A stretch of DNA of 64,000 bases from Fictibacillus nanhaiensis (GCA_016401345.1 JAEACG010000003.1:62001-126000), one strand, 5' to 3'; counted from the stretch's first letter, positions 41,873 through 52,308 are shown. Numbers and translations: made by a program. The notes: generated from the letters alone by a model not told the origin.

Positions 41873-42847
41873 TCACCTTTCGTGGCAGGCGATAAAATGA
41901 CCTTCATCAATTTCGCGCCATGCGGGTTTTTCTGTTGAACACTGTTCTTTAGCGATAGGACAACGCGTATGGAACGGACATCCGGTTGGTGGATTGGAGG
42001 GACTAGGCAGATCGCCTTTTAACCGGATACGTTCTCTCTTTCTCCCAACAGTCGGTCTTGGTATGGCAGACAATAACGCCTCCGTGTATGGATGTGTCGG
42101 ATTTTCATACAGCTTATGAACAGGCGCGAGTTCCACCATCTGACCGAGATACATAACGAGTACTCGGTTGCAGAGGTGACGCACTACACCAAGGTCATGC
42201 GACACAAATAGATAGGTTAAGCCATGCTTTTCTTGGAGATCACGTAAAAGTTTGATCACTTGTGCTTGAACGGAAACATCTAATGCTGACACAGGTTCAT
42301 CACATACGATAAAGGATGGATTGATCGAGATCGCACGGGCTATCCCGATTCGCTGGCGCTGACCGCCGCTAAATTCGTGCGGATAGCGCTCATAGTGTTC
42401 TTCTTTCAAACCAACCTCTTTTAACAGTTGAAGGACCTTTTCTCTCCGTTCTAAAGAGGATAGATTCGTATGGATGATGAGCGCTTCTTCTAGAGCATCA
42501 CCAATCCGCTGTTTTGGGTTAAGTGAGGCATACGGATCCTGAAAAATCATCTGCATCTCTTTTTTATAAGGCTTTAACTGTCTCGATGAATAGTTACTAA
42601 TGTTATTCCCGTTAAAGACGAGTTCTCCTTCTGTCAGCGATTCAAGTCCAAGGATCGTTCTTCCGAGCGTCGATTTGCCGCAGCCGGATTCACCAACAAC
42701 ACCTAGTGTCTCTCCTTTATAAATATCAAGCGTGATTCCGTCAACTGCCTTCACATGGTTCTTTACCCGCTGCAGGATGCCGCCTCGCACAGGAAAGTGC
42801 TTTTTTACATTTTTTACGCTATAAAGAACTTGCTCGTCTACCGCCAT
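41873..42847 (-). CDS. Oligopeptide ABC transporter ATP-binding protein (OppF/DppF)
   Basis: 324 residues. Walker [12 protein letters not shown], signature FSGGQRQRIGIARAI, Walker B FIVCDEPVSALD, switch His FVSHDLGVV, and the C-terminal peptide-family Cys cluster (GCPFHTRCPIAKEQC), which in relatives can bind an Fe-S cluster. The start overlaps the OppD gene end by 29 bp. Confidence 0.92.
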   Translation of the reverse strand: MAVDEQVLYSVKNVKKHFPVRGGILQRVKNHVKAVDGITLDIYKGETLGVVGESGCGKSTLGRTILGLESLTEGELVFNGNNISNYSSRQLKPYKKEMQMIFQDPYASLNPKQRIGDALEEALIIHTNLSSLERREKVLQLLKEVGLKEEHYERYPHEFSGGQRQRIGIARAISINPSFIVCDEPVSALDVSVQAQVIKLLRDLQEKHGLTYLFVSHDLGVVRHLCNRVLVMYLGQMVELAPVHKLYENPTHPYTEALLSAIPRPTVGRKRERIRLKGDLPSPSNPPTGCPFHTRCPIAKEQCSTEKPAWREIDEGHFIACHER

Positions 42848-43829
42848 TCTGTTCGACCCCCTCTTCTTGCAGCCAGCATCTTACACTCTGTTTATCTGTA
42901 ACGTAAAATGTTTTTGGAGATTGTTCCATACATTTATCAAAAGCATACGGACACCGCGGATGAAAACGGCATCCCGAGATCTGCTCATTTAGCATCGGCA
43001 TCGATCCTGCAATCGGCTTCAGATCAAATTCAGGATCATCAACATTAGGTACAGAAGCTAACAATCCTTTTGTATAAGGATGCTGTGGATTTTCAAAGAT
43101 TTCTTCCACACGGCCTTCTTCAATTATTTCTCCTGCATACATCACGATCACTCGATCAGCAATCTCGGCGACAACTCCCATATCATGCGTGATCATAATC
43201 ATGCTCATGTCGAGTTGTTCTTTCAAATCGTTCAGAAGGTCGATGATTTGAGCCTGAATGGTCACATCAAGTGCTGTTGTCGGTTCGTCAGCAATCAACA
43301 GAGACGGGTTGCATGATAGTGCGATCGCGATCATGACGCGCTGCCTCATCCCTCCGCTCAACTCATGCGGAAATTGATTCATCCGTTCGACAGGCGAAGG
43401 AATCCCAACCATCTTTAAGAGCTCAATTCCTCTCATATGTGCTTGTTTTTTTGATAGCTTCAAATGGATCATCAATGGTTCACGAATCTGAAAACCTACC
43501 GTAAATACTGGATTTAAAGCTGTCATCGGTTCCTGAAAAATCATAGATACTTCGTTTCCGCGCACCTTTTGCATCTGTTTTGGTGACATCTCAGCAAGGT
43601 TTCTTTGATTAAAGAAGATCGATCCGTCTGCTATCATTCCGTTTGATGGAAGAAGTCCCATGATAGAAAGAGCTGTGATACTTTTACCACAGCCCGATTC
43701 TCCAACGATACAGAGTGTTTCTCCTTTTTTCACCGAAAAAGAAGCGCCCCGGACAGCCGGCAATGGACCGTCCGCTGATTTAAACGTTGTCACTAAATCT
43801 TTCACCTCTAAAACAGTCTCTTTCATCAT
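42819..43829 (-). CDS. Oligopeptide ABC transporter ATP-binding protein (OppD/DppD)
   Basis: 336 residues. Walker [14 protein letters not shown], signature [15 protein letters not shown], Walker [13 protein letters not shown], switch [11 protein letters not shown]-terminal Cys motif [15 protein letters not shown]. Forms a heterodimer with the next gene product. Start after AGGGATGG. Confidence 0.92.
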   Translation of the reverse strand: MMKETVLEVKDLVTTFKSADGPLPAVRGASFSVKKGETLCIVGESGCGKSITALSIMGLLPSNGMIADGSIFFNQRNLAEMSPKQMQKVRGNEVSMIFQEPMTALNPVFTVGFQIREPLMIHLKLSKKQAHMRGIELLKMVGIPSPVERMNQFPHELSGGMRQRVMIAIALSCNPSLLIADEPTTALDVTIQAQIIDLLNDLKEQLDMSMIMITHDMGVVAEIADRVIVMYAGEIIEEGRVEEIFENPQHPYTKGLLASVPNVDDPEFDLKPIAGSMPMLNEQISGCRFHPRCPYAFDKCMEQSPKTFYVTDKQSVRCWLQEEGVEQNGGRRASSL

Positions 43830-43835
43830 CCATCC

Positions 43836-45368
43836 CTACTCTCTATAAACGCCGTATAATGACCACTGTCCTGTAGGTTCCATCTCAAAGCCTTTAACAG
43901 ACTTATCGTAGGCAGCTGATGCGATGCCATGGTAAATCGGCAGAACCGGAAGCTGTGTCATCACATATTCATCTGCTTTGGTTAAGATTTCCTTACGCTG
44001 TTCTTGATCTACAACAGAACGAGATTGATCGACCAGCTTATCGAACTCAGCATCTTTATAACGGCTTAAGTTTGTTGCATCAATGTTTGCAGAATGAAGT
44101 CGTGGAAACAATAATTCACTTCCATCTCCTGTAACGTTCGACCAGCCGGCAATCGTAATATCAAAGTCACCTTTTTTCGAAACATCCAGGTAAGTACCCC
44201 ACTCGATCGTCTCGATGTTTGCGTTTATCCCTGCTTCTTTTAACTGTGACTGAATGACTTCAGCCATGTTCATGTACTGACTTGTATTAGCAGCTAGTAT
44301 TTTAATCTCTTTTTTATCAAACCCGTTATCTTTCACAAGTTTCTTCGCTTCTGCCTGATCAAATTTTGGTCCCTTATCACTGCTTTCGTTATGCCCAAAA
44401 ACCTCTGGTCCGATGAAGCTGTTCGAGTAAACTCCGAGACCATTTAACTTTTTCAAGTATCCTTCACGATTGATCGCTTGAGAAACCGCTTGTCTGAACT
44501 TCAAGTCGTTCATCGGTGCTTTTTCCATGTTAAAAGCCAAGTAGTAAACGGGTGTTCCATCTTTTTTCTGAATATCAACGTTCTTAATCTTCTCTAGACG
44601 TGGCATCAGCTCAGGTGCAAGCCCATCGATCAACTGAACTTTTCCTGTCTGCAGCATAGAGATCGCGGTTGATACTTCAGGAACGACTGTAAACGTTAGC
44701 TTTTCGAGTTTGGCCGGCTTCTGCCAATAGTCCTTGTTCTTCACGAGTACGATGTCATCGCCGTTTACTTTTTCAGAGAATGTAAATGGTCCTGTTCCTA
44801 CTGGATCTTTCATAAGATCTTGCTTTTGATCAGCTGTTGGAGATACGATGGCCGCATTTGAGTGTGTTAAGGCCGCAAGCATCGGTCCATAGGGCTTCTC
44901 TGTTTTTAAAACAACCGTATGTTCGTCCTGAACTTCGATGGATGATACTGGTGCTAAAAGTGATGCACGGGGTGCTGCCGTCTTTGGATCTTTTAATTTA
45001 TCAAACGTGTATTTAACAGATTCTGCGTTGAACGGAGTCCCATCGTGAAATTTTATATCTTTCTTCAACTTGATCACCCACGTATTTTCGTCTGGGTTCT
45101 CATAGGATTCTGCAAGGTGTGGAACGATTTCGCCTTTATTATCTCGAACAAATAACGTTTCATAGATCTGTTCGATCACTGTAGATGAAACAGAATCATT
45201 TGTTAGGATTGGTGATAGACCTACCACTTTAGAAGTCGTTGCATAGGTTAGCTCTTGTTCAGCTTTCCCTGCACTTCCGCCTGATGAAGAATTGCTGCTG
45301 CAACCTACTAAAGCCAATGACAATACAATAAGAACCGTTAGCAAACTAGCAAACCACTTTTTTCCCAT
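43836..45368 (-). CDS. Peptide ABC transporter substrate-binding lipoprotein
   Basis: 510 residues. Signal peptide with lipobox LALVGC (Cys23), then SBP_bac_5 fold (LTYATTSKVVGLSPILTNDS, FHDGTPFNAESVKYTFDKLK, RQAVSQAINREGYLKKLNG). Anchored outside the membrane, delivering peptides to the permease. The gene lies between permease and ATPase genes in one operon. The ligand class (dipeptide, glutathione or longer) cannot be read off. Confidence 0.92.
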   Translation of the reverse strand: MGKKWFASLLTVLIVLSLALVGCSSNSSSGGSAGKAEQELTYATTSKVVGLSPILTNDSVSSTVIEQIYETLFVRDNKGEIVPHLAESYENPDENTWVIKLKKDIKFHDGTPFNAESVKYTFDKLKDPKTAAPRASLLAPVSSIEVQDEHTVVLKTEKPYGPMLAALTHSNAAIVSPTADQKQDLMKDPVGTGPFTFSEKVNGDDIVLVKNKDYWQKPAKLEKLTFTVVPEVSTAISMLQTGKVQLIDGLAPELMPRLEKIKNVDIQKKDGTPVYYLAFNMEKAPMNDLKFRQAVSQAINREGYLKKLNGLGVYSNSFIGPEVFGHNESSDKGPKFDQAEAKKLVKDNGFDKKEIKILAANTSQYMNMAEVIQSQLKEAGINANIETIEWGTYLDVSKKGDFDITIAGWSNVTGDGSELLFPRLHSANIDATNLSRYKDAEFDKLVDQSRSVVDQEQRKEILTKADEYVMTQLPVLPIYHGIASAAYDKSVKGFEMEPTGQWSLYGVYRE

Positions 45369-45384
45369 TTGTCATATCCCCCTC

Positions 45385-46281
45385 TTATTTGTCTAAACTC
45401 ATTCCTTGATCTAATGCGTCACGAAGCGCATCACCGACAACATTAAACGCAAACACAACTAGCATGATGGCAATACCCGGAATCACGATCATATGAGGTG
45501 ATGTCCACATGTACTCCTGTCCTGCAGCAATCATTGCACCCCATTCAGGCGTTGGCGGCTGTGCCCCTAAGCCTAGGAAACTTAATGATGCCGTTGATAG
45601 AATCGCAGTTGCCATCCTCATCGTCGCAAAGACGATAATAGGAGCCATACAATTTGGCAGGACATGCCTGACCATGATACGAAGGTCACTTGCTCCAAGT
45701 GATCGCATCGCGATAATGTACTCTTGCTTCTTAATGGAGAGAACACTTCCTCGCACGATACGTGCACACGTTGGAATCGACCAGATACTAATCGCAATTA
45801 CGACGTTCACAAGGCTTGTCCCTAAGATTGCGATGATCAGCATAGCTAGCAGAATACCAGGAAAAGCAAACATTAAATCTACGAACCTCATAATGATGCC
45901 GTCAAGTCTTCTATAGTAACCAGATAGCAAACCAAGTACGACTCCGCCCACTAAACCAAGACTTACAGCACCTATCCCTACTAACAACGAGATCCGCGCG
46001 CCATATACGATTCTGCTCCAGATATCTCGTCCATAATTATCCGTTCCTAGCCAATGTCCTTCTGTGCCAATAGGCAGTTCACTCAGTTCCAAGTTCTGTT
46101 TGTTAGGATCCACTCCTACGATGACTGGAGCTGCAAGAGCCATAAACAGCTGAAGAGCAATGATGACGAGACCGACGATAGCCATCTTATTCTTGATGAG
46201 CCGTTTCCACGTTTTGAAAAGCGCAAACTCTTTCTTTTTCTTATGTGACGGTAACTGCTGTGTTACTACTTCCGTTGACAT
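45385..46281 (-). CDS. Peptide ABC transporter permease (OppC/DppC)
   Basis: 298 residues, ATG after AAGGGGGG. N-terminal OppC_N helix, LGTDNYGRDIWSRIVYGARI, then six helices with the ATPase-contact loop AMRSLGASDLRIMVRHVLPN. Pairs with the upstream OppB-type permease. Confidence 0.93.
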   Translation of the reverse strand: MSTEVVTQQLPSHKKKKEFALFKTWKRLIKNKMAIVGLVIIALQLFMALAAPVIVGVDPNKQNLELSELPIGTEGHWLGTDNYGRDIWSRIVYGARISLLVGIGAVSLGLVGGVVLGLLSGYYRRLDGIIMRFVDLMFAFPGILLAMLIIAILGTSLVNVVIAISIWSIPTCARIVRGSVLSIKKQEYIIAMRSLGASDLRIMVRHVLPNCMAPIIVFATMRMATAILSTASLSFLGLGAQPPTPEWGAMIAAGQEYMWTSPHMIVIPGIAIMLVVFAFNVVGDALRDALDQGMSLDK

Positions 46282-46299
46282 GTTATCCCCCCTTCGCGT

Positions 46300-47241
46300 T
46301 TATTCGTAACTGATTCTTGGATCAATAAAGGCGTATACAATATCGACAATTAAGTTCACTAAGACGAACAGTGTGGCTACAAGAAGCACAGATCCTTGAA
46401 CCATTGGGAAATCACGAGCTGCAATAGACTCAATCATAAGCCTGCCAACCCCGTTGATGGCAAAAACAGATTCTGTAATGATGGTGCCTCCAAGTAAGAA
46501 ACCAAAATTCAAGCCGATCACTGTAATCACAGGGATCATTGCGTTTCGAAGACAATGCATCATGATGACTGTTTTTTCACGAACGCCTTTCGCCCTAGCC
46601 GTTCTTACATAATCTGCTCGGATAACTTCCAACATGGCCGATCGACTCATTCTGGCGATCATGGCGGCTGAGCCTGTCCCAAGAGTAATAGCAGGAAGTG
46701 CGAGTTGTTTCATTCCTTCGATGGTCCAGAACGGTTCGGTTAATCCTCCCACAGGAAACCATTGAAGGTTAACGGCGAAAATAAGGATTAATATGGCACC
46801 TAACCAAAAGTTAGGAATGGAGATTCCCCCGAGAGCAATAATGGTACTCAATCCGTCAAACCAGGTGTTATGCTTTAACGCTGATATAATTCCTGCCGTT
46901 ACACCGATTACAATCGCAACAATAATACTTGCGATAGCCAGGTTCAGTGTATTAGGGAAACGGTCGATAATCGCTTCTGACACAGCTTGTTTTGTCTGAT
47001 AAGAGAACCCTAAGTCACCTGCAAAAATGCCTTTTAAGTAATCAAAATATTGAGCGAGCAACGGCTCATTTAGTCCAAGATTTTCTCTGATCGCTTCAAC
47101 GTCTTCTTGAGTCGCTGTCGGTCCGCCGATAATACTTGCCGGATCACCTGGCGCAATATGCATACTCATAAAAACAATGAATGAAATACCGATTAATAAG
47201 AGCACTAGCTGAAAAACACGCCTTACAATTAAACCTGCCAT
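46300..47241 (-). CDS. Peptide ABC transporter permease (OppB/DppB)
   Basis: 313 residues, ATG after GAGGTGAAG. Six helices; MHIAPGDPASIIGG near the start and the contact loop RTARAKGVREKTVIMMHCLR. First gene of the operon oppB-oppC-oppA-oppD-oppF-GGT-chrA-chrA. Confidence 0.93.
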   Translation of the reverse strand: MAGLIVRRVFQLVLLLIGISFIVFMSMHIAPGDPASIIGGPTATQEDVEAIRENLGLNEPLLAQYFDYLKGIFAGDLGFSYQTKQAVSEAIIDRFPNTLNLAIASIIVAIVIGVTAGIISALKHNTWFDGLSTIIALGGISIPNFWLGAILILIFAVNLQWFPVGGLTEPFWTIEGMKQLALPAITLGTGSAAMIARMSRSAMLEVIRADYVRTARAKGVREKTVIMMHCLRNAMIPVITVIGLNFGFLLGGTIITESVFAINGVGRLMIESIAARDFPMVQGSVLLVATLFVLVNLIVDIVYAFIDPRISYE

Positions 47242-47363
47242 TTTCTCTTCACCTCTCCCCTTTTTTCACTTTTTCGGTACAATTAAGTAGAAATGACCTC
47301 CGTTTGTTAACCAAAACTCAAATATAAACTAACAAACGTTTTATATTGTTTCTGATTATAAAA

Positions 47364-47378
47364 TATATTCAGAATATT
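47364..47378. promoter_or_regulatory. Possible CodY box upstream of the opp operon
   Basis: TATATTCAGAATATT matches the CodY consensus AATTTTCWGAAAATT with three mismatches. It lies about 125 bp before oppB. Peptide importers are common CodY targets; in such A/T-rich DNA a chance match is possible. Confidence 0.35.
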
Positions 47379-47508
47379 TTCTATATAAAATCATAATTTG
47401 GTTCTTTGTTCCCGTACCTATGTAAGTAGACATAAACCAATGCACTACTAAACGTTTTTGAGATAGGAAGATGCACCTAGTTGATATAATTGCTTCACTA
47501 GAATAATA

Positions 47509-47553
47509 AAAGAGGATTCGAAATGGATAGCTGTCCATTCGAATCCTCTTTGT
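47509..47553. terminator. Terminator after the Lrp-type gene
   Basis: Arms AAAGAGGATTCGAAATGGA and TCCATTCGAATCCTCTTT with one bulge, A/T-runs on both sides. Confidence 0.85.
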
Positions 47554-47558
47554 ATTCT

Positions 47559-48008
47559 TTATAGTTTTAGCCCTGATCGGCTCTTGAATCTTCTGAGTAG
47601 AATATGTGATTCTACTCTCGAAATACCTTTGATGCCATACAGTTCATTATTGATAAACTTCTCTAGCGAAGGAAAATCTTCTACCAATACGTGCATATGT
47701 AATGTGCTTGGCCCAGTCATCTGGTAGCAGCTTGCGACACTTGGATTATTCACGAGTTTCTCTGCTACTTTTACTAAATAGGCTGGTTCACAGTCCACTT
47801 CAAAGAAAGCTGAAACGGTCTTTCCTGCTGCTTCTGAGTCAATCACCACACTGAACTTTTCTATTACTCCCGCTTTTCTCATCTGATTAACACGTTCGCG
47901 AACAGATACACGGGAAAGGCTTAATTCCTTACCGATCTCTGCATAAGACATTCTACCGTCTTGTGTTAGCAGCTCTAATATTTTTCGATCTGTATCATCT
48001 ATTTTCAA
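47559..48008 (-). CDS. ywrC: Lrp/AsnC family transcriptional regulator (YwrC-like)
   Basis: About 150 residues from TTG 48008 (KIDDTDRKILELLTQDGRMS follows). The frame is open to an ATG at 48068, but that would place a long palindrome (48020-48049) inside the gene, so the short start is preferred. N-terminal helix-turn-helix (YAEIGKELSLSRVSVRERVN), C-terminal RAM domain (STLHMHVLVEDFPSLEKFIN). B. subtilis groups ywrC with the chromate transporter and ywrD genes, as here, so it likely senses an amino acid and controls the neighbouring transport operon (inference). Confidence 0.85.
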   Translation of the reverse strand: MKIDDTDRKILELLTQDGRMSYAEIGKELSLSRVSVRERVNQMRKAGVIEKFSVVIDSEAAGKTVSAFFEVDCEPAYLVKVAEKLVNNPSVASCYQMTGPSTLHMHVLVEDFPSLEKFINNELYGIKGISRVESHILLRRFKSRSGLKL

Positions 48009-48019
48009 ATCAATCACCA

Positions 48020-48049
48020 CGCTTACATTGAATGAATTCATTGTAAGCG
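48020..48049 (-). promoter_or_regulatory. Palindromic operator just upstream of the Lrp-type gene
   Basis: Outer arms CGCTTACA and TGTAAGCG are perfect, 14 bp apart, and overlap a second palindrome AATGAATTCATT. The position directly before the start suggests autoregulation. Confidence 0.6.
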
Positions 48050-48217
48050 TTATTTTCTCAAAATTCAAATAAGGACTAAAAATGCAATGTGTTCACCCTG
48101 TATTACAACAGTTTTAAAATATTTAACACATTCTCAGAAACCCCGTCATATCAAGGATAAACAGTTGGACAGATGACTCAATTTTATAAAAAAAAAGAAA
48201 ATGTTATAAAACAGGTG

Positions 48218-48246
48218 TTGCAAAAAATAAACTGTTATAATACAAT
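48218..48246 (+). promoter_or_regulatory. Sigma-A-like promoter of the small zinc-ribbon gene / glyoxylate genes
   Basis: TTGCAA (48218-48223), 17 bp, TACAAT (48241-48246). A 13-bp element CTGTTATAATACA (48232-48244) overlapping the -10 is an inverted copy, with one mismatch, of TGTATTACAACAG at 48099-48111, a possible operator pair. Confidence 0.6.
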
Positions 48247-48287
48247 GCATTATAATCAAATCAAAAACAAAACAGGAGGAATTTAAA

Positions 48288-48419
48288 ATGAAAAATTACT
48301 TGGAGCTTCACCGTAATATTCCTAAGAAGACGTGTTCAGAATGTGGGTGTGTAATCGAAGAACAACACGAATCTTATCTTTATGAGTGCGAGCGCTGCAT
48401 GGGAAAACACGAGAGGTAA
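48288..48419 (+). CDS. YhfH-like small zinc-ribbon protein
   Basis: 43 residues, ATG 7 nt after AGGAGG. Two CxxC knuckles, CSECGC and CERC, with His between, as in the short YhfH family of Bacillus. Function unknown. It is 84 bp upstream of aceB on the same strand and may share its promoter. Confidence 0.7.
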   Translation: MKNYLELHRNIPKKTCSECGCVIEEQHESYLYECERCMGKHER

Positions 48420-48502
48420 ATTTTTTTACCTCTTCTGTTATATAACAATAATATTTTAAGTGCATCTGTTTAATAACATGTTCAGAAAGGACTGTGTAAT
48501 AA

Positions 48503-50092
48503 GTGACGATTGAAACTACTAATCTACAAGTGTTAGGCGACATTACCCCAGAGTATGAAAAAATATTAACACCAGGTAGCATTCTTTTCTTAAAATCATT
48601 GCACCATCACTTTAATAACACCCGCAAAGAACTTCTGAAACAACGTAAAGCGAGGCAAAGTGAGATTGATGCTGGGATTATGCCCACCTTTTTACCGGAA
48701 ACCGAACATATCCGTAACAGTGATTGGACCATCTCACCGCTTCCCCAAGATCTTCAAGACCGACGAGTAGAAATTACAGGTCCTGTTGACCGCAAGATGG
48801 TGATCAACGCGCTTAACTCAGGAGCTAGGCTTTTTATGGCAGATCTCGAAGATTCCAACTCTCCTACTTGGGAGAACACGATTGATGGTCAGATCAACTT
48901 AAAGGATGCCGTTAACCGCTCCATTTCTTTTGATAATGGAAACGGAAAAACGTATACATTGAACGAAAAGACCGCCACGCTCATCGTACGTCCACGTGGC
49001 TGGCATCTTGAAGAAAAACATATTGTTGTCGACAGCGAACCGATGTCTGGTAGCTTAGTAGATTTTGGCCTTTATTTTTACCACAATGCAAAGACACTAA
49101 TCGAAAATGGATCTGGACCGTATTTCTATCTTCCTAAAATGGAAAGTCATAAAGAAGCTCGCCTTTGGAACGATGTGTTTATTTACGCCCAAGAACAGCT
49201 TGGAATTCCAAGAGGTACCATTAAGGCAACTGTACTAATCGAAACTATTGTCGCGGCTTTTGAGATGGACGAAATTTTATATGAGCTTCGTGAACATTCC
49301 GCAGGTGTAAACTGTGGCAGATGGGATTATATTTTCAGCTATATTAAGAAGTTCCGTAATCAGCCACACGTGATTCTCCCTGATCGTTCGCTCGTTACCA
49401 TGACTGTTCCGTTCATGAGATCCTATTCTCTTTTGGCCATAAAAACATGCCATAAACGAAACGCCCCTGCGATCGGTGGGATGGCTGCACAGATTCCGAT
49501 AAAAAATGATGAAGCTGCGAATGCCGCTGCTTTTGAAAAAGTGCGTGCTGATAAAGAGCGCGAGGCTTCTGACGGTCATGACGGGACATGGGTTGCCCAT
49601 CCGGGACTCGTGCCTGTTGCTATGGAAGTATTTGACCGCATCATGCCAACGCCTAATCAGATCGATCGAAAACGTGAAGATGTAGTCGTAACGGCTGATG
49701 ATTTAGTGGCTGTACCAGAAGGCGAAATCACAGAAGAAGGTTTGCGCGTCAACATTAGTGTGGGCATTCAATACATTGCTTCTTGGCTGAGAGGTAAAGG
49801 AGCTGCACCGATCAACCATCTCATGGAAGATGCAGCTACGGCAGAAATCTCACGTGCTCAAGTATGGCAATGGATCCGACACCCTAAAGGCATTTTACGT
49901 GACGGCCGCAAAGTGACGTTCGAGCTGGTAGAGGAACTAAAGTTGCAGGAAGTTCAAAAGTTGAAGCAAGGAATGAATGAGGCATCATTCAATTCTGGTC
50001 GTTTTATGGAAGCAGTTGCGTTGTTTGATGAGCTGATTCGTAATGATGAGTTTCAAGATTTCTTGACCAATCGTGGTTATGAGGTGTTGTAG
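48503..50092 (+). CDS. aceB: Malate synthase A
   Basis: 529 residues, GTG start after AAAGGACT. Malate synthase A features: [88 protein letters not shown], and the C-terminal catalytic Asp region [19 protein letters not shown]. It condenses glyoxylate with acetyl-CoA to malate. Isocitrate lyase follows 300 bp later, so both glyoxylate shunt enzymes are present. Confidence 0.97.
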   Translation: MTIETTNLQVLGDITPEYEKILTPGSILFLKSLHHHFNNTRKELLKQRKARQSEIDAGIMPTFLPETEHIRNSDWTISPLPQDLQDRRVEITGPVDRKMVINALNSGARLFMADLEDSNSPTWENTIDGQINLKDAVNRSISFDNGNGKTYTLNEKTATLIVRPRGWHLEEKHIVVDSEPMSGSLVDFGLYFYHNAKTLIENGSGPYFYLPKMESHKEARLWNDVFIYAQEQLGIPRGTIKATVLIETIVAAFEMDEILYELREHSAGVNCGRWDYIFSYIKKFRNQPHVILPDRSLVTMTVPFMRSYSLLAIKTCHKRNAPAIGGMAAQIPIKNDEAANAAAFEKVRADKEREASDGHDGTWVAHPGLVPVAMEVFDRIMPTPNQIDRKREDVVVTADDLVAVPEGEITEEGLRVNISVGIQYIASWLRGKGAAPINHLMEDAATAEISRAQVWQWIRHPKGILRDGRKVTFELVEELKLQEVQKLKQGMNEASFNSGRFMEAVALFDELIRNDEFQDFLTNRGYEVL

Positions 50093-50177
50093 TGCTAATC
50101 CTTGTTGTCCTCGAGAGTGGTTGATTTCCGCCCCACTCATTAGCTATCCGTTTTTTCTAAAGAAGCATCATTGAATA

Positions 50178-50308
50178 GTTAATCGGAGTGTAAGGTGGGA
50201 GACTCCTGGGGGATCAGCGGGACAGGTGAAACACCTAAGGACGCATAGCGTTAAGGTGGTTCACCGCACGCCCCCCGGAAAGCGAGCACCTGAAACGGAG
50301 ATTAACCA
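50178..50308. repeat. MITE-like intergenic repeat, copy C (between aceB and aceA)
   Basis: Same orientation as B: AGTTAATCGGAGTGTAAGG, GAGACTCCTGGGGGATCAGC, then CCGGAAAGCGAGCACCTG and GATTAACC at the end. It fills most of the space between the two glyoxylate shunt genes; its hairpins could lower aceA transcription relative to aceB. Confidence 0.85.
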
Positions 50309-50391
50309 CCACAAGAACAACTTGAGTTAACTTTACCCTACCCACTTTTCAACAATAAAAACTAAAATATAAATCCTAAGGAGAGAGATTA

Positions 50392-51678
50392 ATGAATCAA
50401 TCACGTGTGGAAAAATTACAGGATATGTGGCAAAACGAAGAGCGCTGGTCGGGAGTTCAGCGTCCTTATACAGCAGAAGAGGTTATTCGCTTACGCGGGT
50501 CCATCGATATCGAGCATACACTTGCTAAAAAGGGCTCCGAAAAATTTTGGGATCTCCTTCAAAACGAAACATATGTAAACGCTTTAGGAGCACTAACGGG
50601 CAATCAGGCGGTTCAGCAAGCAAAGGCAGGTCTGAAAGCCGTATACTTAAGCGGTTGGCAGGTCGCAGCAGATGCCAACCTTTCTGGAAACATGTATCCT
50701 GACCAAAGTTTATATCCAGCAAACTCTGTGCCACACGTGGTAAAACGCATCAACTCTGCTCTTCAGCGCGCTGATCAGATTCAGCACATGGAAGGTGGAA
50801 ACGAAGTCGATTACTTCCTTCCGATCGTTGCCGATGCTGAAGCTGGTTTTGGTGGACAACTGAACGTTTTTGAGCTGATGAAAGGCATGATTGAGTCTGG
50901 AGCGTCGGCTGTTCACTTTGAAGATCAGTTATCTTCTGAGAAAAAGTGCGGACATCTAGGTGGAAAAGTACTATTGCCGACGATGACGGCTGTACGTAAC
51001 TTAATCTCAGCTCGTCTGGCGGCAGATGTGATGGGAACACCAACAATTTTGATCGCACGTACTGATGCAGATGCTGCAGATTTGATCACGAGTGACATCG
51101 ACCCGGTCGACCGCGCGTTTATTACGGGTGAGCGAACTGCTGAAGGCTTTTACCGTACGAATGCGGGCCTCGATCAAGCGATTGCACGCGGACTTGCCTA
51201 TGCACCTTACGCGGATTTGATCTGGTGCGAAACGAGTGAACCGAACCTAGAACAAGCGCAGCGTTTTGCAGATGCGATTCACGAACAGTTCCCTGGTAAA
51301 CTATTAGCTTACAACTGTTCTCCCTCTTTTAACTGGAAAAAGAAACTGGATGACGCAACAATTGAAACGTTCCAGCAGCAGCTTGCCGCGATGGGCTATA
51401 AGTTCCAGTTCGTAACGTTGGCTGGTTTCCACGCACTGAACCATAGCATGTTCGAGCTAGCAAAAGGCTATAAAGCGAGAGGCATGGGTGCTTATTCTGA
51501 GTTGCAGCAAAGAGAGTTTGATAGTGAGATCGATGGCTATACGGCAACGCGCCACCAGCGTGAAGTAGGAACAGGCTATTTTGATGAAGTCACACAGCTC
51601 GTTTCGGGTGGTACAGCTTCAACAACAGCTCTAAAAGGATCTACAGAAGAAGATCAATTTCAGTCACAAAAAGCGTAG
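50392..51678 (+). CDS. aceA: Isocitrate lyase
   Basis: 428 residues, ATG after AAGGAGAGAG. The active-site motif [10 protein letters not shown] with Cys186 is present, as are [17 protein letters not shown] (Mg site), RTDADAAD and [16 protein letters not shown]. It splits isocitrate to succinate and glyoxylate for growth on acetate or fatty acids. Confidence 0.97.
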   Translation: MNQSRVEKLQDMWQNEERWSGVQRPYTAEEVIRLRGSIDIEHTLAKKGSEKFWDLLQNETYVNALGALTGNQAVQQAKAGLKAVYLSGWQVAADANLSGNMYPDQSLYPANSVPHVVKRINSALQRADQIQHMEGGNEVDYFLPIVADAEAGFGGQLNVFELMKGMIESGASAVHFEDQLSSEKKCGHLGGKVLLPTMTAVRNLISARLAADVMGTPTILIARTDADAADLITSDIDPVDRAFITGERTAEGFYRTNAGLDQAIARGLAYAPYADLIWCETSEPNLEQAQRFADAIHEQFPGKLLAYNCSPSFNWKKKLDDATIETFQQQLAAMGYKFQFVTLAGFHALNHSMFELAKGYKARGMGAYSELQQREFDSEIDGYTATRHQREVGTGYFDEVTQLVSGGTASTTALKGSTEEDQFQSQKA

Positions 51679-51710
51679 AGACAGAGTTATTGGATAGGAG
51701 ATATATAGAA

Positions 51711-51747
51711 GAAAGGACAGGAGCAGTTGCCCTTGTCCTTTTTTAGA
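51711..51747. terminator. Terminator after aceA
   Basis: AAAGGACA and TGTCCTTT arms with GGAGCAGTTGCCC loop, followed by six T. Confidence 0.8.
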
Positions 51748-51749
51748 GT

Positions 51750-52196
51750 CTAATTTACAAATGTATTGTGAACGCGCCACGATTTCTTTGCATACGTGGA
51801 CCAGATGAAAAACGCCAATAACGCAGAAGCTGAGTTTACAAAAGGCGTTCCTGTATTCACTTCATCTACAAACAGAAGCAGAATATCTGTTAGAACCGCA
51901 AAGATTAACGTGATCTGAAGCAAAAATATCCACGTCTTTACGAACGATTTCTTCTTCGTAAAAAATAGATAGAGAAGATATATATTTAATCCAATCAATC
52001 CAATATTAAAGATTAATTCTCCATATACAACGTATTTTAATAATAACGAATTGAATTTATAACCTTGGATCGCATCAAATCCCACTTGTACAGCATTTAG
52101 TTTAAACGGCAACGCTAAAAGTAGTCCCGCTCCTACTAATAGCAGCCATCCTCCTAAACCTTTTAAATCTTCTTTTTGTTTTGGTTGTGTTTCCAA
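51750..52196 (-). CDS. DUF2569 family membrane protein
   Basis: About 148 residues from TTG 52196, 8 nt after GAAGGGAG; GTG 52232 is an alternative. DKLGGW-type start (KGLGGWLLLVGAGLLLALPF) and four membrane helices fit DUF2569. Function unknown. Confidence 0.75.
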   Translation of the reverse strand: METQPKQKEDLKGLGGWLLLVGAGLLLALPFKLNAVQVGFDAIQGYKFNSLLLKYVVYGELIFNIGLIGLNIYLLYLFFTKKKSFVKTWIFLLQITLIFAVLTDILLLFVDEVNTGTPFVNSASALLAFFIWSTYAKKSWRVHNTFVN

Positions 52197-52308
52197 TGTC
52201 TGTCTCCCTTCTGATGTATGTCTTTTCTGCACTCATGTTTTCCATGAAGGATAAAGTGACTCTATACGGAATATTATATCTAAAATTAATCATGTCAGGA
52301 GTCATGTT

